The notes under the pieces: model-generated
What the model saw: only the letters and a program-made list of their open reading frames with translations
Database searches by the model: none
Told to the model about the DNA's origin: nothing
Shown: one piece after another, positions 16,985-24,983 of the stretch
Layout of the letters: each line of letters opens with the position of its first letter
Numbering within the stretch: position 1 is the first letter of the stretch
NCBI GenBank assembly: GCA_945827465.1
Contig: CALZOH010000007.1
Coordinates: 1 to 29,647, forward strand
Length of the DNA: 29,647 bases
Direction: 5' to 3'
Source of the DNA: an uncultured Prevotellaceae bacterium
Lineage (GTDB): Bacteria > Bacteroidota > Bacteroidia > Bacteroidales > Bacteroidaceae
Program-made: the position numbers and the translations under genes

Positions 16985-17019
16985 CCAAAGATTTTTACGG
17001 AGTCTATTATTCAGAAAGG

Positions 17020-18060
17020 ATGGAACGAAAGAATTTTGCGACAAGGGTCTCAACGGCATCGGACGGTTTCCAATTGAAAGGGGAACAATGTTGTTTGATG
17101 CTGGGTTCTTGTTTTACCGAACATATTGGAGCAAAATTGCAGCAGAATAAATTCGATGTGACGCTGAATCCATTTGGAATACTCTATAATCCGGATAGTA
17201 TTTTTTCGGCTTTAGAATGTCTGCTCGAAGTAATGGAGGGAAAAATGGAGGTGCTGAGTGATAGTTTGTTCTTTGCTCCATCTCAAGGCTTGTGGAATAG
17301 TTGGTTGTGCTCATCAGTTTTTTCTTTCGTCAACCGCGAAGAAGTGTTGTGTAAGGTGACGCAATCTGTCAAGGCTGCCGTTGAGGCTTTACAGCGTTTG
17401 GATGTATTGTTCTTGACGTTTGGAACCAATCATGCCTATTATTTGGCATCTACAGGACAATGTGTCGCCAATTGTCACAAACAGCAGGCAACCATGTTTC
17501 AGGAGCGAATTCTTTCGGTAGAAGATGTAGTAGATAGAAGTAGGGTATTGAAGTGTCTGAAGCAACTGAGGCCGGACTTAAAATTAGTATTTACAGTTAG
17601 CCCTTATCGTTATGCCAAGTATGGATTTCATGGGAGTCAGTTGTGTAAGTCTGTATTGCTTTTGGCAGTGGAGCAACTTGTGAAAATCTTTGATGGCGCA
17701 GCCTATTATTTTCCGGCTTATGAGATTGTGATGGATGAGTTGCGCGATTATCGTTTTTATGCAGAGGATATGCTGCATCCTTCGGCACAATCCGTGGATT
17801 ATATCTGGAACATCTTTTTGGATGAATGGGTCTCGTTTGAGATGAAAGGTTTTGTAATAGAGTGGAGTAGGGTGTTAAGCGATTTAAATCATCGACCTAT
17901 CAACGGGTTAACTGTTTCTTATCAGGCCTTTTTATCAAAATTAGCAGAAAAGATAAACTGCTTACAACAAAAATATCCGAACTTTGCATTCAATAAAGAA
18001 GTGGATGAGGTGAAGAACCGATTGCAGCAATGTAAACATTCGCTTTTTAGCAATACATAG
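17020..18060 (+). CDS. GSCFA-domain (SGNH-hydrolase-like) protein
   Basis: A 346-residue protein of the GSCFA family, common in Bacteroidetes and of unproven function. The name-giving motif reads GSCFTE near residues 29-34, followed by NPFGILYNP. It has the block layout of SGNH hydrolases: a nucleophile-like Ser in GSCF, an Asn in TFGTNHAYYL, and an Asp/His pair in EDMLHPS near the C-terminal third. An esterase-like reaction is therefore plausible but unproven. I see no signal peptide, so it is probably cytoplasmic. The ATG at 17020, with AGAAAGG directly before it, is chosen over the ATG at 16927, which lies upstream of the promoter box and adds 31 non-family residues. The murF-alr gene follows after 29 bases, so it is probably co-transcribed. 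Confidence 0.87.
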   Translation: MERKNFATRVSTASDGFQLKGEQCCLMLGSCFTEHIGAKLQQNKFDVTLNPFGILYNPDSIFSALECLLEVMEGKMEVLSDSLFFAPSQGLWNSWLCSSVFSFVNREEVLCKVTQSVKAAVEALQRLDVLFLTFGTNHAYYLASTGQCVANCHKQQATMFQERILSVEDVVDRSRVLKCLKQLRPDLKLVFTVSPYRYAKYGFHGSQLCKSVLLLAVEQLVKIFDGAAYYFPAYEIVMDELRDYRFYAEDMLHPSAQSVDYIWNIFLDEWVSFEMKGFVIEWSRVLSDLNHRPINGLTVSYQAFLSKLAEKINCLQQKYPNFAFNKEVDEVKNRLQQCKHSLFSNT

Positions 18061-18089
18061 TTAGAGTATAGAAATAATTAATTACTCAG

Positions 18090-20555
18090 ATGTTTTATTC
18101 GATTGAAGAAATCACCTCATTGATAGGTGCTCATCGTTATGGTACAGCCGATGCACAAATAGGCTGGCTATTGACCGACAGCCGGTCGTTGATATTCCCG
18201 GAAACAACGCTTTTTTTTGCGATACAGACCTCGCGTAATGACGGACATAAATATATTCGCCAACTTTATCAACGGGGTGTAAGAAATTTTGTGGTGAAAT
18301 CATTGCCTGAAAATAAGGATTTATATGTTGGAGCCAATTTTTTGAAAACGATGGATCCTTTGAAATCTCTGCAACGATTGGCAGAACGACATCGCGAAGA
18401 ATTTTCATTGCCCGTAATAGGCATTACTGGAAGTAATGGAAAAACCATTGTTAAAGAATGGCTTAATCAATTATTATCATCAGAGATGGTTATTACGCGT
18501 TCGCCACGCAGCTATAACTCACAGATAGGAGTTCCTCTTTCAGTGTGGCTAATTAATGAGCATTCGCAAATGGGTATTTTCGAGGCTGGAATCTCGCAAA
18601 ACGGTGAAATGCAAGCTTTACAGACTATTATTCAACCTACCATTGGGTTATTGACAAATATCGGAAAGCCGCATCAAGAGAATTTTGAATCGCTGAGTCA
18701 GAAATGTAAGGAAAAACTGCGATTATTCAAGGAATGTCAGATTCTGATTTACAATGAAGATGAAGATGTTGTTCGTATTTGCGTGGACGATTGTTCTTAT
18801 TCATTTACTCGTTTTGCTTGGTCAATGTCAAATCCGATGGCTGAGTTATATATTCCGAAGATTATTAAACAGAATTCTTCTACAGAGATACATTATATAT
18901 ATAAGGAGAAGGAGCAATATCTTACAATTCCTTTTATCGATGATGCTTCGGTGGAAAATGCCATTCATTGTTTGGCTGTATGTCTGTTTCTTCAATTAGA
19001 TTCAGACAAGTTGCAACAGCGTATGGCCAGTTTGGAACCTGTGGCCATGCGTTTGGAAGTAAAAGAAGGTGTGAGAGGATGTACGTTGATTAACGATTCT
19101 TATAATTCCGATTTGAAATCGTTGGAAATAGCACTTGATTTTATGAATCGCCGACAGAACCGTGATGGGCGTCAGCAAATTCTGTTTTTGAGCGATATTC
19201 TGCAAAGTGGTGTTCCGGCAGAGGAGTTGTATCAAAGTGTTGCGGATTTGTTGCAGTCTTATCAGATTCACCGTATTATAGGTGTGGGACCAGAAATATC
19301 CCGTTATATCGACAAATTTCAGATGGAGCACGAAGTGTTTTCTTCTACAGAGGAATTGCTTGCTTCGGGATTAATCAATTGTTTGCAGGATGTGGTGATA
19401 CTCATAAAGGGGGCACATTCTTTCAGATTTGATTTGTTGTCGGAACAATTGTCATTGAAAGTGCACGAAACTACGCTTGAAGTGAATTTGAATGCTCTGG
19501 TGGCAAATTACAACCATTACAGAAACTATCTGAAACCGGAAACGAAGATGGTTTGCATGGTAAAAGCTTCGGCTTATGGTAGCGGTTCAATAGAAGTTGC
19601 CAAGACATTACAGGATCATCAAGTTGATTATTTGGCAGTGGCTGTAGCTGACGAAGGTGTAGCTCTTCGGAAAGGAGGTATCCACAGCAATATTATGATT
19701 ATGAATCCGGAAATGACGGCCTTCAAGGATATGTTTGATTATGAATTAGAGCCTGAAGTTTATAATTTTCGATTGCTGAAGGCTTTGGTGCATGCAGCAG
19801 AGAAAGAAGGAATCACTCATTTCCCTATTCACGTGAAAATAGATACAGGAATGCATCGTTTGGGCTTTAATCCGGATGAAGTAAGTGAATTGGTGGCTTT
19901 TTTGAAAAGTCAGTCGGCTGTGATACCTCGTTCTGTCTTCTCGCATTTTGTAGGAAGTGATGGCGATGATTTCAATGAGTTTACGCAAAAACAATTCGCT
20001 ATTTTCGATAAGGCTAGTTCAGAACTGCAAGGCGCTTTTTTACATAAAATTTTGAGGCATATCTGTAATACTGCTGGTATAGAACGTTTCCCGCAATACC
20101 ATTTGGATATGGTTCGTTTGGGTTTGGGACTGTATGGTATCGATCCTTATAATAATCAGATGTTGGACCAAGTAAGTTCACTTCGTACAACTATTTTGCA
20201 AATAAGAAATATTTCAGCCGGAGAAACCGTTGGTTATAGTAGAAAAGGTATTTTGAAACGTGACAGTCGTATTGCCGCTCTTCCTATTGGTTATGCTGAT
20301 GGTTTGGACCGTCATTTGGGATGTGGCAAGGCTTATTGCTTAGTTAATGGTTGTAAAGCATACTATGTGGGCAATATTTGTATGGATGTATGTATGATAG
20401 ATGTTACTGATATTCCTTGCAAGGAAGGCGATGAAGCTGTAATCTTTGGAGATGAATTGCCCGTAACAACTTTAAGTGATATATTGGGAACGATTCCTTA
20501 TGAAGTGCTGACTTCTATCAGTGAACGGGTTAAGCGAGTGTATTATCAGGATTGA
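18090..20555 (+). CDS. Bifunctional MurF ligase / alanine racemase
   Basis: Fusion of two cell-wall enzymes in 821 residues. Residues 1 to about 455 are MurF, which adds D-Ala-D-Ala to UDP-MurNAc-tripeptide: ATP loop GITGSNGKT (111-119), the EAGIS segment (165-169), NDSYNS (335-340) and KGAHSFRFD (440-448). Residues about 462-821 are a PLP-dependent alanine racemase: MVKASAYGSG carries the expected Schiff-base lysine Lys492, VGYSRKG (714-720) supplies the likely catalytic Tyr716, and PIGYADGLDR (732-741) and ICMDVCMIDV close the barrel. Both halves look intact, so one chain makes D-alanine and uses the dipeptide product downstream (D-Ala-D-Ala ligase is not in this window). The fusion is known in Bacteroidetes. 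The gene follows the GSCFA gene closely. Confidence 0.94.
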   Translation: MFYSIEEITSLIGAHRYGTADAQIGWLLTDSRSLIFPETTLFFAIQTSRNDGHKYIRQLYQRGVRNFVVKSLPENKDLYVGANFLKTMDPLKSLQRLAERHREEFSLPVIGITGSNGKTIVKEWLNQLLSSEMVITRSPRSYNSQIGVPLSVWLINEHSQMGIFEAGISQNGEMQALQTIIQPTIGLLTNIGKPHQENFESLSQKCKEKLRLFKECQILIYNEDEDVVRICVDDCSYSFTRFAWSMSNPMAELYIPKIIKQNSSTEIHYIYKEKEQYLTIPFIDDASVENAIHCLAVCLFLQLDSDKLQQRMASLEPVAMRLEVKEGVRGCTLINDSYNSDLKSLEIALDFMNRRQNRDGRQQILFLSDILQSGVPAEELYQSVADLLQSYQIHRIIGVGPEISRYIDKFQMEHEVFSSTEELLASGLINCLQDVVILIKGAHSFRFDLLSEQLSLKVHETTLEVNLNALVANYNHYRNYLKPETKMVCMVKASAYGSGSIEVAKTLQDHQVDYLAVAVADEGVALRKGGIHSNIMIMNPEMTAFKDMFDYELEPEVYNFRLLKALVHAAEKEGITHFPIHVKIDTGMHRLGFNPDEVSELVAFLKSQSAVIPRSVFSHFVGSDGDDFNEFTQKQFAIFDKASSELQGAFLHKILRHICNTAGIERFPQYHLDMVRLGLGLYGIDPYNNQMLDQVSSLRTTILQIRNISAGETVGYSRKGILKRDSRIAALPIGYADGLDRHLGCGKAYCLVNGCKAYYVGNICMDVCMIDVTDIPCKEGDEAVIFGDELPVTTLSDILGTIPYEVLTSISERVKRVYYQD

Positions 20556-20677
20556 ATTTATCGGAAGAACATTTTCCGGAACAATCGACTGAAGATGGGA
20601 TTGCAAGTAAATTGCGAAATAATGCGATGAATCCGTAAAATTCTGGCGGAATCATCGTGCAATTAAAACTTTTTATC

Positions 20678-20685
20678 TAAGTTTG
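20678..20685 (+). promoter_or_regulatory. -7 box of the glucosaminidase gene
   Basis: TAAGTTTG matches TAnnTTTG and lies 23 bases before the ATG at 20709. No clear -33 TTTG is seen; the expected position reads TCGTGC. The preceding spacer (20556-20677) holds only a weak 5-base stem (CGGAA/TTCCG) after murF-alr. Confidence 0.5.
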
Positions 20686-20708
20686 CACGCAAAATTTCTA
20701 GACTGACT

Positions 20709-21620
20709 ATGTTGAAATTCTTTGGTAGAACGTTTTTTGCAGTTCTTCTTGTATTGATTCCTTTAAAATCATTAGCTCAAGCAGAGTTGTATAATTCTTA
20801 TATTACTAAATATAAGGCGATGGCTGTGGAGCAGATGGTGAAGTATAAGATTCCGGCAAGTATTACTTTGGCGCAAGCTCTTCTTGAAAGCCGTGCAGGT
20901 ACAAGTCGGTTAGCGGTTGAAGGTAAGAACCATTTCGGAATCAAATGTGGTAGCAGTTGGAAAGGTCCCTATATGTTGGTAAATGATGATGCTCCTAATG
21001 AGCATTTTAGAGTGTATAGTTCCGTAAGGGATTCTTATAAAGATCATTCAGAGTTTTTGACTGTCAACCAACGTTATGCCGGATTGTTTCGTTTGAAATT
21101 GCAGGATTATAAAGGTTGGGCTTATGGTTTAAAATCTGCCGGTTATGCTACCAATCCCCGATATGCGCAGATTTTGATACAACTGATTGAAGATTATGAC
21201 TTGTCAAAGTATGATAGAATGTCATTAAACAATTTAAAGTCTGGTCGAGGTGACAATAACGAGGTATATTTCCGTCATGAAGTACATATGTGCAATGACA
21301 ATTTCTATACAATTGCTTGCGAAGGTGATACCTACCGTTCTTTGAGCAAAGAAATGGGTGTTTCAGAACGTCGTTTGCGCAAATATAATGAAGTAGATAA
21401 ATCTTATCAGTTAGTTCCGGGCGATATTGTATATTTTGAAAAGAAAGAAAAGTATGCCGACAAGAGATTAAAGGGTTATCATCATCGAGTACAAGAAGGT
21501 GAATCTTTGCATATGATTAGTCAAATTTATGGTATGCGTCTTTCAACGTTATATAAAATCAACCAACTTCCTTACGATTACGTACCTTCTGTGGGTGATT
21601 TAATCCTGCTTAGAAAGTAG
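20709..21620 (+). CDS. Secreted glucosaminidase with two LysM domains
   Basis: Peptidoglycan hydrolase of 303 residues. A signal peptide covers residues 1-24 (cleavage after SLAQ). The catalytic GH73-type glucosaminidase domain spans about 35-165: ITLAQALLESRAG (52-64) holds the likely general acid Glu60, followed by GKNHFGIKC (72-80), FRVYSSVRDSY and GYATNPRYA. Two LysM repeats follow, at about 199-243 (EGDTYRSLSKEMGVSERRL... PGDIVYF) and 258-301 (EGESLHMISQIYGMRLSTL... VGDLILL), which bind glycan strands. It probably trims cell-wall glycans in the periplasm. It follows the murF-alr gene, pairing wall synthesis with wall turnover, but has its own promoter box. Confidence 0.92.
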   Translation: MLKFFGRTFFAVLLVLIPLKSLAQAELYNSYITKYKAMAVEQMVKYKIPASITLAQALLESRAGTSRLAVEGKNHFGIKCGSSWKGPYMLVNDDAPNEHFRVYSSVRDSYKDHSEFLTVNQRYAGLFRLKLQDYKGWAYGLKSAGYATNPRYAQILIQLIEDYDLSKYDRMSLNNLKSGRGDNNEVYFRHEVHMCNDNFYTIACEGDTYRSLSKEMGVSERRLRKYNEVDKSYQLVPGDIVYFEKKEKYADKRLKGYHHRVQEGESLHMISQIYGMRLSTLYKINQLPYDYVPSVGDLILLRK

Positions 21621-21674
21621 TTTTTCCACTTACTTTTTGAGAGTGTATGGCACAGAAAGTAATAGAAATGTTGT

Positions 21675-21682
21675 ACTTTTGT
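21675..21682 (+). promoter_or_regulatory. -7 box of the map-tsaD unit
   Basis: TACTTTTG matches TAnnTTTG and lies 23 bases before the GTG start of map. The -33 position is weak. Confidence 0.5.
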
Positions 21683-21705
21683 GCCCGAATTAGAAAGGAA
21701 TAATT

Positions 21706-22566
21706 GTGTTCAAAAGAAAAATCAAGAAGAATTGGATTGTATCCAAGCATGAACCCATTACAGAACTTGATCAGAGAGTTCTTTCTTTGCAAGAACAAGG
21801 CTTTTTGGTCCCTTCAAAGAATTTGATTAAAACTCCAGAACAAATTGAGGGAATCAGGCAAAGCGGTGTTATTAATACCGGTGTGCTCGATTTAATTGCG
21901 CGGGAAATACATGAGGGGATGACCACCGGTGATATTGATCGGTTGGTTTACAACTATACGGTAGATCATGGAGCTATTCCGGCTCCACTAAATTATGAAG
22001 GATTCCCTAAGAGTGTATGTACGAGTATCAATGAAGTGGTATGCCACGGTATCCCCAATGATGAAGAACAATTACTTGAAGGAGATATTGTGAATGTCGA
22101 TGTATCAACTATTTATAATGGATATTATAGCGATGCGTCCCGGATGTTTGTTATTGGAAAAACGTCTAAAGAAAAACAGCATTTGGTAGATGTTGCTTAT
22201 GAATGTTTGCAATTGGCAGCTGAGGCTGCAAAACCTTTTGGTTTATTAGGAGATGTGGCCAGTGTGATTACTAAGCATGCTCATAAGAATGGCTTTTCGG
22301 TCGTTCGTGACTTTTGCGGGCATGGAGTGGGTCTTGAATTTCACGAAGATCCAGAGGTTTCTCACTACGGACGACGCGGAACAGGTATGGTAATGGTGCC
22401 GGGGATGGTGTTTACCATCGAGCCAATGATCAATATGGGTACTTGGGAAGTCTTTGTTGATGCTGAAGACGATTGGACGGTTGTTACAGAAGATGAACTG
22501 CCCAGTGCGCAGTGGGAACATACCTTTGTCATGACTGATCATGGATTGGAAGTGTTGTCACATTAA
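21706..22566 (+). CDS. map: Methionine aminopeptidase, type I
   Basis: Removes the initiator methionine from new proteins in the cytoplasm. All five metal ligands of the family are visible: Asp132 (VNVDVS), Asp143 (YYSDASR), His206 (FCGHGVG), Glu239 (FTIEPM) and Glu271 (WEHTF); His114 in VCHGIP is the substrate-contact residue. The 286-residue chain carries about 40 residues in front of the catalytic core that the E. coli enzyme lacks, with a basic beginning (FKRKIKKN), which could contact the ribosome; that is inference. The start is a GTG, preceded by AAAGGA and a promoter box, since no ATG exists upstream of the conserved core. tsaD follows after 12 bases. Confidence 0.94.
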   Translation: MFKRKIKKNWIVSKHEPITELDQRVLSLQEQGFLVPSKNLIKTPEQIEGIRQSGVINTGVLDLIAREIHEGMTTGDIDRLVYNYTVDHGAIPAPLNYEGFPKSVCTSINEVVCHGIPNDEEQLLEGDIVNVDVSTIYNGYYSDASRMFVIGKTSKEKQHLVDVAYECLQLAAEAAKPFGLLGDVASVITKHAHKNGFSVVRDFCGHGVGLEFHEDPEVSHYGRRGTGMVMVPGMVFTIEPMINMGTWEVFVDAEDDWTVVTEDELPSAQWEHTFVMTDHGLEVLSH

Positions 22567-22578
22567 AAGAAGAGAGCA

Positions 22579-23604
22579 ATGAACCAAGATATTGTAATAT
22601 TAGGAATCGAATCAAGTTGTGATGATACCTCGGCAGCCATCATTAAAAATGGTTGGCTGTTGGGTCAAGCTACTGCCAGTCAGGAGGTACATCGTATTTA
22701 TGGTGGTGTGGTGCCTGAATTAGCTTCGCGTGCTCATGAACAGAATATAGTTCCTACAGTAGATGCCGCCATTAAACGGGCAGGAATTCAGAAAGAAGAG
22801 ATTTCTGCCATTGGTTTTACCCGTGGTCCTGGTTTAATGGGATCGTTGTTAGTAGGAGTTTCATTTGCCAAAGGCTTGTCAGTTTCTTTAGGAATCCCAT
22901 TAATAGATGTTAATCATCTCCAAGGACATATTTTGGCCCATTTTATCGATGAAGAAGGTAAGGATAATCGGCATCCGGAATTTCCCTTCCTTTGTCTATT
23001 AGTAAGTGGCGGAAATTCACAAATAGTGAAAGTAAACAGCTATAACCAGATGGAAATATTAGGCCAAACAATCGATGATGCCGCTGGTGAAACCATAGAT
23101 AAATGTTCTAAATTTATGGGGTTGGGGTATCCTGGTGGTCCTATTATTGATAAATTGGCAAGAAAGGGAAATCCAAATGCTTTTACCTTCAATAAGCCTG
23201 TTATTCGTGGCTTAGATTATAGCTTTAGTGGTTTGAAAACTTCATTATTGTACTTTTTGCGAGATAGAATGAAGGAAAATCCCGATTTTATCGAACAAAA
23301 TAAAGAAGATATAGCAGCATCGTTTGAAAGAACCGTTGTTGAAGTTCTAATGCACAAACTTACTTTAGCTGTAAAACAGACGGGTATTAAGCGCGTGGCT
23401 TTAGCTGGAGGTGTTTCAGCCAATACGAAACTTAGAGAAGCCTATCTTGAGAAAAAAGAAAAGGCAGGATGGGATGTTTATATTCCTCCTTTTTCGTATA
23501 CCACTGATAATGCGGCAATGATAGCCATGAATGCCTATTTTAAATATCAAGATGGTGACTTTTGCAGTTTGGATCAACCTGCGTTCTCAAGAGTAACAAT
23601 TTAA
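22579..23604 (+). CDS. tsaD: tRNA N6-threonylcarbamoyladenosine transferase subunit TsaD
   Basis: Transfers the threonylcarbamoyl group to A37 of ANN-decoding tRNAs, with TsaB and TsaE (not in this window). The 341-residue length is usual. Characteristic sites: GIESSCDDTSAA (9-20), VPELASRAHEQN (45-56), the metal-binding NHLQGHILAH (112-121, His113 and His117), LVSGGNSQ (141-148) and the later AGGVSANTKLR. The C-terminal FSYTTDNAAMIA motif completes the ASKHA-type nucleotide site. It starts 12 bases after map, so the two are likely co-transcribed, and the CinA-family gene follows after 39 bases. Confidence 0.96.
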   Translation: MNQDIVILGIESSCDDTSAAIIKNGWLLGQATASQEVHRIYGGVVPELASRAHEQNIVPTVDAAIKRAGIQKEEISAIGFTRGPGLMGSLLVGVSFAKGLSVSLGIPLIDVNHLQGHILAHFIDEEGKDNRHPEFPFLCLLVSGGNSQIVKVNSYNQMEILGQTIDDAAGETIDKCSKFMGLGYPGGPIIDKLARKGNPNAFTFNKPVIRGLDYSFSGLKTSLLYFLRDRMKENPDFIEQNKEDIAASFERTVVEVLMHKLTLAVKQTGIKRVALAGGVSANTKLREAYLEKKEKAGWDVYIPPFSYTTDNAAMIAMNAYFKYQDGDFCSLDQPAFSRVTI

Positions 23605-23643
23605 TTTAGTAATTAATCCTACAATACAATAAAGAAATAAACA

Positions 23644-24153
23644 ATGGAATTAAGATTGAAAGTAGTCAGCAAGGATATTAATCAATTGATGTGGAATTCT
23701 GGTAAGACATTGTCAACGGCTGAAAGTTGCAGTGCTGGTCGTATTGCTTCAGCTTTAACGATTGCGGCCGGAAGTTCACATTACTTTAAGGGCGGTTTAG
23801 TATGTTATGCAGACGAAACAAAGGTGAAGTTTTTAGGTGTCGATAATGCTATCATAGAAGAAAAGAGTGCGGTTTGTGAAGAGGTCGCTCGTCAGATGGT
23901 GATAGGAGCCAATAAAATGTTTGAAACGGATTATGCCATCGCTTTTACTGGTTTTGCTGGTCCTGGTGGCGGAACTGAGGATAATCCTGTTGGTACGATT
24001 TGGATTGCAGTAGGAAATGCTGACAAAATCATTACTCAGAAAGTATTTAATGATATGGGTCGTGATGAAAATACTATGCTTGCCACAGAGGTTGCATTGA
24101 ATATGTTGAGGGATTTTCTAAAGTCTGAACTTGAAAATGTGGTAAAAGAATAA
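23644..24153 (+). CDS. CinA-family nicotinamide-nucleotide amidohydrolase
   Basis: Stand-alone C-terminal CinA domain of 169 residues, the form called PncC/YgaD, which deamidates nicotinamide mononucleotide to nicotinic acid mononucleotide in pyridine-nucleotide salvage. The signature AESCSAGRIASAL (26-38), the GGLVCYADETKVKFLGV stretch (50-66) and FAGPGGGTEDNPVGTIWIAVG (104-124) are intact. The N-terminal molybdopterin-binding domain of full-length CinA is absent, and the upstream 39 bases leave no room for it, so this is a natural short form. The biochemical role is assigned from the family. Confidence 0.88.
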   Translation: MELRLKVVSKDINQLMWNSGKTLSTAESCSAGRIASALTIAAGSSHYFKGGLVCYADETKVKFLGVDNAIIEEKSAVCEEVARQMVIGANKMFETDYAIAFTGFAGPGGGTEDNPVGTIWIAVGNADKIITQKVFNDMGRDENTMLATEVALNMLRDFLKSELENVVKE

Positions 24154-24170
24154 TTTTTTCACGAGATTAA

Positions 24171-24201
24171 TTGTCTGATATAATTTAAAATGCTAACTTT
24201 G
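24171..24201 (+). promoter_or_regulatory. Bacteroidetes-type promoter of rpmB
   Basis: TTG at 24171-24173 (-33 box, in ATTGTC) and TAACTTTG at 24194-24201 (-7 box) are separated by 20 bases. The ATG of rpmB lies 54 bases after the -7 box. This promoter separates the ribosomal cluster from the CinA-family gene. Confidence 0.75.
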
Positions 24202-24255
24202 CAGTCCGAAAAAGGAAACCGTTTAGATAAAACAAATAAAATATTATAAATAGCG

Positions 24256-24516
24256 ATGTCAAAAATCTGTCAAATTACAGGTAAGAAAGCTATGATTGGA
24301 AATAATGTTTCCAAGTCAAACCGCCACACAAAGCGTAGCTTCGACCTGAACCTGTTTACAAAGAAGTTTTATTACGTTGAGCAAGATTGTTGGATCAGCT
24401 TGAGCATCTGCGCTGCAGGCTTACGTATGATTAATAAAGTTGGACTTGACGCAGCATTGAAGGCGGCCGTTGCAAAAGGTTACTGCGACTGGAAAAACAT
24501 TAAAGTAATTGCTTAA
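24256..24516 (+). CDS. rpmB: 50S ribosomal protein L28
   Basis: Large-subunit protein of 86 residues. The opening MSKICQITGKKAMIGNNVS and the following KSNRHTKRSFDLNL are the family signature, with the central basic, tRNA-exit-side region and a C-terminal KVGLDAALK segment. Cysteines are not arranged in pairs, so no zinc knuckle is expected. It is first in a three-gene cluster with rpmG and a DUF4295 gene under one promoter, 12 bases before rpmG. Confidence 0.96.
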   Translation: MSKICQITGKKAMIGNNVSKSNRHTKRSFDLNLFTKKFYYVEQDCWISLSICAAGLRMINKVGLDAALKAAVAKGYCDWKNIKVIA

Positions 24517-24528
24517 ATTTTTAGCGAC

Positions 24529-24717
24529 ATGGCAAAGAAGACAAAAGGAAATAGAGTGCAGGTTATTCTTGAGTGCACTGAGATGAAAGATAGTGGAATG
24601 CCTGGAACATCTCGTTACATTACGACAAAGAATCGTAAGAACACCCCCGATAGATTGGAACTGAAGAAGTACAATCCTATTCTGAAGAAGATGACAATTC
24701 ATAAAGAGATTAAATAA
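24529..24717 (+). CDS. rpmG: 50S ribosomal protein L33
   Basis: Large-subunit protein of 62 residues, beginning MAKKTKGNRVQVILECTE and containing SRYITTKNRKNTPDRLELKKY, the family core. Only one cysteine (Cys16) remains of the four that bind zinc in C-plus L33, so this is a zinc-independent form, which can function under zinc limitation. The DUF4295 gene follows after 10 bases. Confidence 0.95.
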   Translation: MAKKTKGNRVQVILECTEMKDSGMPGTSRYITTKNRKNTPDRLELKKYNPILKKMTIHKEIK

Positions 24718-24727
24718 ATAATACGAC

Positions 24728-24883
24728 ATGGCAAAAAAAACAGTCGCTACTCTTCACGAAGGTAGCAAAGACGGACGCTCATATTCCAAAGTAATCAAAA
24801 TGGTAAAAAGCCCGAAGACCGGTGCATACATTTTCGATGAACAAATGGTTTTAAATGAAGACGTAAAGAAGTTCTTTAAATAA
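24728..24883 (+). CDS. DUF4295 small ribosome-cluster protein
   Basis: A 51-residue basic protein, MAKKTVATLHEGSKDGRSYS at its start and ending in NEDVKKFFK. It is the DUF4295 protein that follows rpmB-rpmG in Bacteroidetes; its function is not established, though its size, charge and location suggest ribosome association. The start codon lies 10 bases after the rpmG stop, and a strong terminator hairpin follows 18 bases after the stop. It is shorter than the usual ORF-finding cut-off. Confidence 0.88.
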   Translation: MAKKTVATLHEGSKDGRSYSKVIKMVKSPKTGAYIFDEQMVLNEDVKKFFK

Positions 24884-24901
24884 GAATCAGAGTTATAATT
24901 T

Positions 24902-24931
24902 AAGAAGGTATGCTTTATGGCATACCTTCTT
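24902..24931 (+). terminator. Terminator of the rpmB-rpmG-DUF4295 cluster
   Basis: AAGAAGGTATGC (24902-24913) pairs perfectly over 12 bases with GCATACCTTCTT (24920-24931) around a 6-base loop, then TAGTTTCT. This ends the ribosomal cluster. Confidence 0.85.
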
Positions 24932-24983
24932 TAGTTTCTAAATGACAACACTACTTAGTTCAAATTAATAAGCCCCCAATCAA

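Noticed and set aside
20556..20677. Terminator after murF-alr
   Set aside because: Only a 5-base CGGAA/TTCCG stem with no T-tract was found, too weak to call.
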